From assembly GCA_002307115.1 (NCBI GenBank), contig DBTP01000040.1, positions 5,268 to 16,821 of the forward strand: 11,554 nucleotides of DNA, written 5' to 3'. A program made the position numbers and the translations under genes. This stretch comes from Fibrobacter sp. UBA1313. Its GTDB lineage: Bacteria; Fibrobacterota; Fibrobacteria; Fibrobacterales; Fibrobacteraceae. Under the pieces are notes generated by a model. It saw only the letters and a program-made list of their open reading frames with translations. It ran no database searches and was not told the origin of the DNA. Positions 1-6,054 of this stretch are shown one piece after another. How positions within the stretch are numbered: the stretch's first letter is position 1; every line of letters starts with the position of its first letter.

Positions 1-441
1 GACTTTCATCGTTTTATCCCCGTGATGGCAAAGTGGCAGGGTTTTCGTATTACTGAGATGCCAGTGGAGCATAGAGCTCGTATGCACGGTGTTTCTAAGT
101 ACGGGGTTTCTCGTTTGGTCTCGGGCTTCCTAGACCTATTAACCCTTATATTTCTTCGCCGTTTTGCAACGAAACCGCTCCATTTTTTTGGCCTCATTGG
201 GCTTTTGTTTACCCTGTGTGGTGTCGCTATTTTTGGATATTTTGGTTGGGAGTGGCTACAGACAGGCGTTTTACATGTAAGGCCGTTGCTCTTAGTCGGG
301 GGGTTCTCCCTGATTATGGGAGTACAGTTCTTTTCCCTAGGGCTGTTAGGTGAAATTGTCAACGGAAATAAAAAAAGGATTTACCCAATTGCAGCAGCCA
401 TTCGTGGGGAGGGCGCGGGTAATGAGGGGTCTTTTACATGA
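1..441 (+). CDS. Membrane-anchored family 2 glycosyltransferase (polyprenyl-phosphate sugar synthase type), C-terminal part
   Basis: The frame is open from base 1, so the gene begins outside the window and only about 146 C-terminal residues are present. The visible part starts with an HRFIP...KWQGF stretch, then an EMPVEHRAR...GVSKYG stretch, then FLDLLT. This succession is typical of the end of the catalytic domain of GT2 enzymes of the dolichyl-phosphate-mannose/GtrB type. Two hydrophobic segments follow (about bases 187-261 and 283-350), the usual membrane anchor of the GtrB-like subgroup. Such enzymes transfer a sugar from a nucleotide sugar to polyprenyl phosphate on the inner face of the cytoplasmic membrane; the donor sugar cannot be read from this fragment. 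The GTG/ATG codons at 22-27 are internal and not the start. The stop (TGA 439-441) overlaps the start of the next gene as ATGA, which implies one operon with translational coupling. Confidence 0.85.
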   Translation, partial: DFHRFIPVMAKWQGFRITEMPVEHRARMHGVSKYGVSRLVSGFLDLLTLIFLRRFATKPLHFFGLIGLLFTLCGVAIFGYFGWEWLQTGVLHVRPLLLVGGFSLIMGVQFFSLGLLGEIVNGNKKRIYPIAAAIRGEGAGNEGSFT

Positions 442-1151
442 ATTTTCCAAAAAGTTTAGTAATCATTCCTACCTATAATGAGAAAGAAAACATCTCTCTC
501 ATTATTCCAGAAGTTCTTTCTCAGCACGAATGTATCGATGTCTTGGTCGTTGATGATAATTCTCCTGACGAAACAGGAAACATCGTTGAAAAAATGAGCG
601 CGGCTAATGGACGTATTCATCTATTGCGTCGAGCGGGTAAGATGGGCCTTGGCTCTGCTTACGTAGCGGGCTTTAAGTGGGCTCTTGAACGGGATTATCA
701 ACGTATCTTTGAAATGGATGCCGATTTTAGTCATCGCCCTTCTGATTTAGTTCGTTTCTTGGAAAAAGCAGAACATGCTGATTTGGTACTCGGTAGTCGC
801 TACAATGGCCGTCATATCAGTGTTGTGAATTGGGACTGGAAACGCTTGCTTTTGAGCTATAGCGCGAATCTTTATACGCGAATTGTCACGGGTCTTCCGA
901 TTGGAGATGCTACTGGTGGCTTCAAATGTTTCAGTCGTTCGGCTCTCGAAGCGGTAGATCTTTCCAATATGAAAAGCGATGGTTATTGTTTCCAAATTGA
1001 AACGACTTTCAAAGTTTGGAAAAAAGGTTTGAAGGTAGTAGAAATTCCTATTGTCTTTACGGATCGTATTCGTGGGACTTCAAAAATGAGCGGTGGCATT
1101 ATTTCTGAAGCTTTCTTTCTAGTCTTAAAACTTCGTTTTGGACGAGCCTGA
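438..1151 (+). CDS. Polyprenol/dolichol-phosphate mannose synthase-like GT2 enzyme
   Basis: A complete 237-residue GT2 protein without membrane helices, the normal size of the soluble Dpm1/Ppm1 catalytic domain. Visible landmarks are PTYNEKENI (residues 11-19), VVDDNSPD (37-44), the metal/nucleotide motif DADFSH (94-99), GSRY (119-122), DATGGFKCF (157-165), SDGYCFQIE (180-188) and TDRIRGTSKM (208-217). The set matches enzymes that move mannose, or occasionally glucose, from the GDP/UDP sugar to polyprenyl phosphate. The lipid-linked sugar then feeds glycan or protein glycosylation outside the membrane. The start at 438 has a good ribosome site (GAGGGG at 424-429, 8 bases upstream) and overlaps the preceding stop. 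The next gene starts 12 bases after the stop. Family assignment is firm; the mannose specificity is inferred from resemblance only. Confidence 0.9.
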   Translation: MNFPKSLVIIPTYNEKENISLIIPEVLSQHECIDVLVVDDNSPDETGNIVEKMSAANGRIHLLRRAGKMGLGSAYVAGFKWALERDYQRIFEMDADFSHRPSDLVRFLEKAEHADLVLGSRYNGRHISVVNWDWKRLLLSYSANLYTRIVTGLPIGDATGGFKCFSRSALEAVDLSNMKSDGYCFQIETTFKVWKKGLKVVEIPIVFTDRIRGTSKMSGGIISEAFFLVLKLRFGRA

Positions 1152-1163
1152 TTCGGGGGAGTC

Positions 1164-2717
1164 ATGTCTGATTCTGCGATCTCGCTTTCTTGTTCTGTTA
1201 TCATTGTTTCTTACAATTCTCGAGATTATATTCCTGCATGTTTGAACTCGGTTCAAGAGGCCTTGAAAGGAATTGACTCGGAAATAATTGTTCTTGATAA
1301 CGGTTCTTCAGAGCCTTTGACGATGCAGAATAAGCAAGCGTTTCCTGCTGTAATTTGGTTGGATTCTTCAGAAAATTTAGGATTTGGACGAGGGTGTAAT
1401 TTTGCAGCGACTTCTGCTACAAAAAATATTCTCTTTTTTATTAATCCCGATACCGTTGTTGCTCGCGAAACATTTCGCAAAACTTTGGAATACATGAGCA
1501 CTAAGCGAGAGGCGGGCATTGTTGGCTGTAAAATTTTGAATGGCGATGGTTCTTTGCAATGGGCTTGCCGCCGCACATTCCCCTCTCCTCTTGCCGCGGT
1601 TTTTAAAACCATTGGGCTTGCGGCATTATTCCCCAAGAGCCGATTCTTTGCCTCCTACAATATGACGTACCTTGATCCGAATTTGGAGACGGAAGTGGAT
1701 GCGGTGAGTGGATCTTTTTTTGGAGTTCGGCGCCATATTTATGAGCAAGTGAAAGGCTTTGACGAAGACTACTTCATGTATGGCGAAGATCTGGATATTT
1801 GTTTGCGAATTAAAAATTTGGGTTACACCAATTATTATTTCCCAGGCACCAGCATTCTTCATTTTAAGGGTCAGAGTAGTCGAACGCGTCGATTCCGCTC
1901 CTATGTGGATTTCTACAAAGCCATGTTGATTTTTGCTCGCAAGCATCGTAATTATCATTTGCCCATGTTCATTGTGGCCATCGGTATTTTTTGTGCATCA
2001 CTGGTGGGTGTTTTTTCTCGTTTGGTGCCGCAGTGGTGGAAAATATTGGTGGATGTTAGTGCTGTAGTCGTATCCTGCACTGCGGTTGCTTCCTTCTTTG
2101 ACATTGTGGTTCCATGGGAGACTATTGGGGTCTTGTCTCTTGCGGTGTGGATTCCTCTGGTGGTGCTCGGAGAATATGCAACCTCAAGTTTGAATGGCTC
2201 GCGTATTATAACGGTACTGTTTCCCGCTATGTCTCTTGCTTGTGGTTTTTCTATATGGAAATTAGATACATCACCTGCCTGCTTCCTTCCGATGATTATT
2301 GCTTTATTGGGAATTCTTTTTTGGCGTCGTCTTATTTTTTGGGGCTATTACTTTTACACCATCTTTGCAAAGAAAAGACATCGTTCTATTTTGCTTGGGG
2401 GTACTTCTGATTCGATAGCCTATTGGTTTGATCGGTATCGTGTTGTCCCTGAGATGGAACTTTTAGGATGTGTGAGTAATACTCCGGAAAAGGTGACCGA
2501 TGAGAACCGGGAACATTTGCTGGGCCCTCTTTCGGAGATGGCTTCCATTTGTGGTCGGACGGGTTGCCGGGAGCTTTTAGTATTTTCTGATATTTGTGGA
2601 TACCATGAACCATTCGATAAAGAATGGCTTCAATCCTTGAATTTGAAAACATTATTGCTGGTTGGGGGCACAAAAAAAGGTGATTTTGCCGTAGTAGACC
2701 TCAATTACCTGTACTGA
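1164..2717 (+). CDS. GT2 (rhamnosyltransferase-like) glycosyltransferase fused to membrane helices and a Rossmann domain
   Basis: 517 residues in two halves. Residues 1-260 are a GT2 domain of the rhamnosyltransferase/WcaE type: VSYNS (15-19), DNGS (45-48), FINPDT (92-97, in the DXD position), SGSFFGVRR (182-190) and the acceptor-side GEDLDICLR (207-215). Residues about 266-284, 295-314, 320-339, 348-365 and 372-393 are hydrophobic helices. Residues about 406-517 start with a glycine-rich SILLGGTSDS turn and continue with alternating strands and helices, resembling the CoA-binding-like Rossmann domain in the N-terminal half of polyprenyl-phosphate sugar-1-phosphate transferases (WcaJ/WbaP family). 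The protein ends where the catalytic domain of that family would begin. The GGGGGAG ribosome site (1155-1161) sits unusually close to the ATG, but the next upstream stop and the GT2 N-terminus leave no better start. The likely role is adding a sugar to a lipid-linked glycan at the membrane. The GT2 call is firm; the identity of the second half is inferred. Confidence 0.85.
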   Translation: MSDSAISLSCSVIIVSYNSRDYIPACLNSVQEALKGIDSEIIVLDNGSSEPLTMQNKQAFPAVIWLDSSENLGFGRGCNFAATSATKNILFFINPDTVVARETFRKTLEYMSTKREAGIVGCKILNGDGSLQWACRRTFPSPLAAVFKTIGLAALFPKSRFFASYNMTYLDPNLETEVDAVSGSFFGVRRHIYEQVKGFDEDYFMYGEDLDICLRIKNLGYTNYYFPGTSILHFKGQSSRTRRFRSYVDFYKAMLIFARKHRNYHLPMFIVAIGIFCASLVGVFSRLVPQWWKILVDVSAVVVSCTAVASFFDIVVPWETIGVLSLAVWIPLVVLGEYATSSLNGSRIITVLFPAMSLACGFSIWKLDTSPACFLPMIIALLGILFWRRLIFWGYYFYTIFAKKRHRSILLGGTSDSIAYWFDRYRVVPEMELLGCVSNTPEKVTDENREHLLGPLSEMASICGRTGCRELLVFSDICGYHEPFDKEWLQSLNLKTLLLVGGTKKGDFAVVDLNYLY

Positions 2718-2748
2718 GTTCTCCGCATCGTAGAAAATGAAGCTATTT

Positions 2749-2754
2749 TATACT
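2749..2754 (+). promoter_or_regulatory. Possible -10 element upstream of the Trm112-like gene
   Basis: The 60-base gap between the GT2 fusion gene and the next gene contains TATACT, a 5/6 match to the sigma70 -10 box, 24 bases ahead of the start codon. No convincing -35 hexamer lies 16-18 bases upstream (CATCGT is the best phased), so this is a weak call. I see no terminator in the gap, so transcription may also read through from the glycosyltransferase genes. Confidence 0.3.
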
Positions 2755-2777
2755 AAGTCCTTGAAAAGAAAGGTGTT

Positions 2778-3029
2778 ATGATTGATCTGGAACTTCTCAA
2801 AATTCTTTGTTGCCCAGTGACTCGGCAACCTCTTCTTGAAGCAGATGACGCGCTGCTTTCTCGTGTTAATGCAGCCATTGTTGCAAATACGCTCAAAAAT
2901 GCTTCAGGAACTACTGTTTCTGAGCCTTTAGAAGAGGCTTTGGTAACTAAAGATGGATCCCGCTTGTACATAATTAAGCAAGGGATTCCTGTTTTACTTT
3001 CGGATGAAGCGATTATTTTAAAAGCGTAG
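2778..3029 (+). CDS. Trm112-like (UPF0434/YcaR family) small protein
   Basis: An 83-residue protein with the family pattern DLELLKILCCPVTRQPL at the N-terminus (residues 3-19) and a C-terminal strand-turn IKQGIPVLL (66-74), both typical of Trm112-like proteins. Eukaryotic and archaeal Trm112 activates methyltransferases by binding them; the role of bacterial relatives is less clear. It is longer than the usual ~60 residues because of an insertion at about residues 24-58 rich in Ala, Glu and Leu. It has adjacent cysteines (11-12) but no second pair, so a classical zinc knuckle is not supported, as in many bacterial members. The ribosome site AAAGG (2769-2773) is well placed. It lies 11 bases before the acidic TPR gene and probably shares a transcript with it. 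Confidence 0.8.
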   Translation: MIDLELLKILCCPVTRQPLLEADDALLSRVNAAIVANTLKNASGTTVSEPLEEALVTKDGSRLYIIKQGIPVLLSDEAIILKA

Positions 3030-3040
3030 AGGTAATTGGG

Positions 3041-4930
3041 ATGGCTGCTACTCTAGAATCCGTTCGCAAAGCTGTAGGTAAAAAAGGACATTCTCCAGCG
3101 TTTGCTTGGCTTGCTGACTTGGAGAGACAGTCCGGTAATTTGGATGCCGCACTGATGCGTGTGGCTGACGGGCTTGCTTTTTTCCCTGATAATCTTGCTG
3201 GATTGATTGTTCAATCAGCCATCTTTTTTGAAAAAGAGCAATGGGAAAACGCAGGGGAATCTTGTAAGGATGTCCTGCGAAAGGATCCCTTCTGTCTTTC
3301 TGCCTTGCGTCGCTTAGGGGATGTGAATGGTAAATTGGGCAATATTGCAGAACGCAATTTTTATTATCAGCGAGTCCACGATCTAGATCCTCTAGATCCT
3401 TTTTGGTCGGATGCTTTTAATGAAACGGTGATAGAACCAGCAACTCCTGGAGAAACGTCTGTTGCCCTTTCGGAAAATGAGGCTTCTGAGGAATCGATTC
3501 CTCAAGAAATGCCAGAGCTTGCTCCTCTTGAAGAGGCCGCCCCAAAGCTCTCTCTACCTCCTGATCTTTCCAAGAATGAGGACGATCCTTTCTCTTCTTT
3601 GTCTATTTTACTCCCTGCAGAAAATGAAAATAATAGCGAAATTTCTTTTGATAGCCTAGAAAACTCCCTGAATGACGCTCTTTCTGGTTTTGGAACAGAG
3701 CCAACAGAAAAAGAATATTTTCCTGCGGATGATATTTCTGGTGGTGAAATCACTTCGGCTTTCTCCGGCATTTTTGGACCTACTGAAGCCAACTCAGATT
3801 CTGAACCGGCATCTTCTTCTATGTTCCATATTCCAACAAGTTTGGAAAGCGAAGAAACAATAGAATTGGCTCCTGTAGAAGCGGTTTCTGCACAGGAAGA
3901 AGATGAACCACAAAGTCTTTCTTCTGCTTTCGACGATATTTTTGGCGAAGACGAACTCCCAGAAGAATTTGTTCCGTTAAAACCAGTGACTCCTGCGGTG
4001 GATGAATCATTAAACAGCGATCCGTCTTCTGCTTTTGAAAAATCATTTGTCCATGAAGAGGCTTCGGGCCTAGGCACTTTAGTTCCCGAAGAGCCACCTA
4101 CAAATTCTGATGTTCCTCCGGTCATTGAACCAGAATCAGAAATTTTAAACATTGATGATTCTTCAGAGACTTTGGCAAGTCTTTTAGCTCCTCTTGAAAA
4201 AACTGTTGAAGAGCCTATTGAAGAGCCCGTAGGGGCTCCGACTTCAACGAATTTTACAGAAGACGTATCTTCTTCGTTGGATGCTCTTTTTGGTGATTCC
4301 GATGATTTAGAAATGCCTATGGCTCCATTGATGCCAAAAGAGGAGATCCCTCTTGAGGTGAATTCTCTCGAAACAGAGATGAAGGATGCAGAAGATACCT
4401 TGGAACTTCCCCCGAAAGTGGTGGCTGAAAGTCCTCTTTCTGCGGCAGTAGATTCTTCATTTTCTGCACTCTTTGGTGACGATGACGACGAATTGCTTTC
4501 TCCTCCACTCAAAGCGGGAGCTTCAGAGAGTGAGTCTCCTTCTGTCGATACTTTGTTTGGGACAGATGAAAAGAGGACTCCGTCCGCTGAAAAAACGGAG
4601 ATGGATGAGGCGATCTCTGGTGCCTTTGATCATTTGTTTAATACCAACGACGATGACTTGGTGGATGAAAAAACACTTGAAACAGAGAATAATGTTGATG
4701 GTCTGATGTCTAGTGATGAAACGCCGGTTTCTGCAGAAAAGAAAAATGTGAATTTAGACGAAAGGCTCAACACAAGAACACTTGCTGAAATCTATTTCGA
4801 ACAAGGTCTCTTCGATGAAGCTCTGAATATTTATAAAGATCTTGCCAAGAAAGAACCGAATAATGCAGAGATCGCGGAACGGCTTACTGTTATCGAGCAA
4901 AAGCGTTCTGAGAAACTGGATAAAGTTTAA
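3041..4930 (+). CDS. Acidic TPR protein with repeated short motif, upstream of pilT (function unknown)
   Basis: A 629-residue protein I cannot assign to a named family. Residues about 15-120 form TPR-like helix pairs (for example LADLERQSGNLDAAL and RRLGDVNGKLGNIAE, ending in DLDPLDPFW). Residues about 125-565 are a low-complexity linker rich in Glu, Asp, Ser and Pro and probably disordered. Residues about 570-625 hold another TPR-like unit (LAEIYFEQGLFDEALNIYKDL). The linker carries a recurring motif of the form S-x-F-D-x-L-F-G-D/E, at anchor residues 241, 297, 332, 413, 474, 502 and 529. There is no signal peptide or membrane helix, so the protein should be cytoplasmic. An acidic middle plus a C-terminal TPR recalls the cytoplasmic part of FimV/HubP polar proteins, but no LysM domain is present. 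The ribosome site GAGG (3029-3032) supports the start. pilT begins 11 bases downstream, suggesting a pilus-related role (inference). Confidence 0.8.
   Translation: MAATLESVRKAVGKKGHSPAFAWLADLERQSGNLDAALMRVADGLAFFPDNLAGLIVQSAIFFEKEQWENAGESCKDVLRKDPFCLSALRRLGDVNGKLGNIAERNFYYQRVHDLDPLDPFWSDAFNETVIEPATPGETSVALSENEASEESIPQEMPELAPLEEAAPKLSLPPDLSKNEDDPFSSLSILLPAENENNSEISFDSLENSLNDALSGFGTEPTEKEYFPADDISGGEITSAFSGIFGPTEANSDSEPASSSMFHIPTSLESEETIELAPVEAVSAQEEDEPQSLSSAFDDIFGEDELPEEFVPLKPVTPAVDESLNSDPSSAFEKSFVHEEASGLGTLVPEEPPTNSDVPPVIEPESEILNIDDSSETLASLLAPLEKTVEEPIEEPVGAPTSTNFTEDVSSSLDALFGDSDDLEMPMAPLMPKEEIPLEVNSLETEMKDAEDTLELPPKVVAESPLSAAVDSSFSALFGDDDDELLSPPLKAGASESESPSVDTLFGTDEKRTPSAEKTEMDEAISGAFDHLFNTNDDDLVDEKTLETENNVDGLMSSDETPVSAEKKNVNLDERLNTRTLAEIYFEQGLFDEALNIYKDLAKKEPNNAEIAERLTVIEQKRSEKLDKV
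3383..3400 (+). repeat. Perfect 9-bp tandem duplication inside the acidic TPR gene
   Basis: CTAGATCCT occurs twice head to tail, giving Leu-Asp-Pro twice at the end of the N-terminal TPR region. It is in frame and so harmless to the coding sequence. It may be a slippage product or chance, given that DP turns are common between TPR helices. Confidence 0.6.
3749..4643 (+). repeat. Region encoding seven degenerate copies of an S-x-F-D-x-L-F-G motif
   Basis: Within the acidic linker of the TPR protein the following appear: SAFSGIFG, SAFDDIFG, SAFEKSF, SSLDALFG, SSFSALFG, SVDTLFG and GAFDHLFN. Each is usually preceded by Ser and followed by acidic residues. Spacing between copies is irregular (about 27 to 81 residues), and the nucleotide sequence differs between copies. 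They therefore look like selected short linear motifs and not a recent tandem DNA repeat. Confidence 0.75.
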
Positions 4931-4941
4931 TTGGAGTTCTT

Positions 4942-6042
4942 ATGGCCGGCTTGAAAATAGAACAGCTCCTTCGCGAGATGGTGAATCATAAAGCTTCGGA
5001 TTTGCATATCCGTGTGGGAGTGCCTCCGATTTTTCGTATTAATGGTGAATTAGAACGACTCTTTGACGTGCGAATTGATAATGGTACCATGGATGAATTC
5101 ATGGCAGACATTATGAATCACGATCAAATGGCTCGCTTTGAAAAAGAGAAAGAGTGTGACTTTGCCGTAGGCGCTCGTGACATGGGCCGTTTTCGTGTCA
5201 ATGTATTCCGTCAGCGAGGCTCTGTAGCAATGGTGATACGCCACATTAAGGCAAATATCCCAAAATTTGAAGAATTGAAATTGCCTCCAATTATTTTGGA
5301 TTTGGCGATGAAAAAGCGTGGCCTCGTTTTGGTCACTGGTACTACAGGTTCTGGTAAATCCACTTGTCTTGCTTCCATGATCGACCATATTAACGATGTT
5401 GTCACTTGCAATGTGATCACGGTTGAAGATCCGATTGAATATTTGCATCGTGATAAAAAATCCATTGTGTCCCAACGTGAAATAGGAGTGGATACAAACT
5501 CTTATGCGCGCGCTTTACGCTCAGCCTTGCGCCAGGATCCAGATGTGCTTCTCGTGGGTGAAATTCGTGATTTAGAAACCATGCAGATTGCTTTAACCGC
5601 CGCTGATACGGGCCACATGGTTTTTGCTACTATCCATACCACTAATGCCACGGACACTATTCACCGCATACTTTCCATGTACCCGCCTCATCAGCACGAT
5701 GAAGTGCGACTCCTTTTGGCCGAATGTCTCGCAGGCATTATTTCGTTACGTTTGCTCCCCACTAAAGATGGATTGAGCCGTGTCCCTGCTGTAGAAATCT
5801 TAATCAATACGGGTGCGGTTCGCGAATACATTATGGATAAGAATAAAACGGATATGATTGAGCAAGCGATTGCCGATGGTCACATGCAATATCATAGCCA
5901 GACTTTTGACCAGGCTCTTTTGGATCTTTATTCTAAAGAAATGATCAGTTATGAAGTGGCTCTTGCCGCTGCAACAAACCCGGATGATTTCGATTTGAAG
6001 GTTCGGGGTATTTCTGGTACATCCGAACGCGGATGGATGTGA
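4942..6042 (+). CDS. pilT: Type IV pilus retraction ATPase PilT
   Basis: A 366-residue hexameric AAA-type secretion ATPase of the PilT family, normal length. It powers depolymerisation of pilin and hence twitching motility, from the cytoplasmic face of the pilus base. The N-terminal PAS-like region starts with HKASDLHIRVGVPP (16-29). The Walker A is GTTGSGKST (133-141), the Asp box VEDPIEYLH (161-169), the Walker B DVLLVGEIRD (201-210) and the His box HTTNATDTIHRI (232-243). GAVREYI (291-297) occupies the place of the AIRNLIR motif important for PilT retraction. The Walker B context (LVGEIRDLETM, ALTAADTGH) favours PilT over PilU. GGAG at 4933-4936 provides the ribosome site. No pilB, pilC or pilin gene lies in the window. 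The acidic TPR gene is directly upstream and nadE starts 12 bases downstream. Confidence 0.95.
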   Translation: MAGLKIEQLLREMVNHKASDLHIRVGVPPIFRINGELERLFDVRIDNGTMDEFMADIMNHDQMARFEKEKECDFAVGARDMGRFRVNVFRQRGSVAMVIRHIKANIPKFEELKLPPIILDLAMKKRGLVLVTGTTGSGKSTCLASMIDHINDVVTCNVITVEDPIEYLHRDKKSIVSQREIGVDTNSYARALRSALRQDPDVLLVGEIRDLETMQIALTAADTGHMVFATIHTTNATDTIHRILSMYPPHQHDEVRLLLAECLAGIISLRLLPTKDGLSRVPAVEILINTGAVREYIMDKNKTDMIEQAIADGHMQYHSQTFDQALLDLYSKEMISYEVALAAATNPDDFDLKVRGISGTSERGWM

Positions 6043-6054
6043 GCTTAATTTTCT

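Noticed and set aside
22..27. GTG ATG as a start codon for the first glycosyltransferase frame
   Set aside because: The frame is open to base 1, and the residues before it (DFHRFIP) belong to the conserved enzyme sequence, so the gene starts upstream of the window.
3383..3400. The 9-bp tandem CTAGATCCT as a mobile-element scar or phase-variable tract
   Set aside because: Only two units, in frame, in a region where Asp-Pro turns are expected; there are no flanking inverted repeats or transposase remnants.
3502..4512. A 336-residue open frame on the - strand, very rich in Ser
   Set aside because: It is the antisense image of the acidic low-complexity linker of the TPR gene: repeated GAA, GAT and TCT codons leave the opposite strand free of stops. 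The product resembles no family and there is no promoter or ribosome site.
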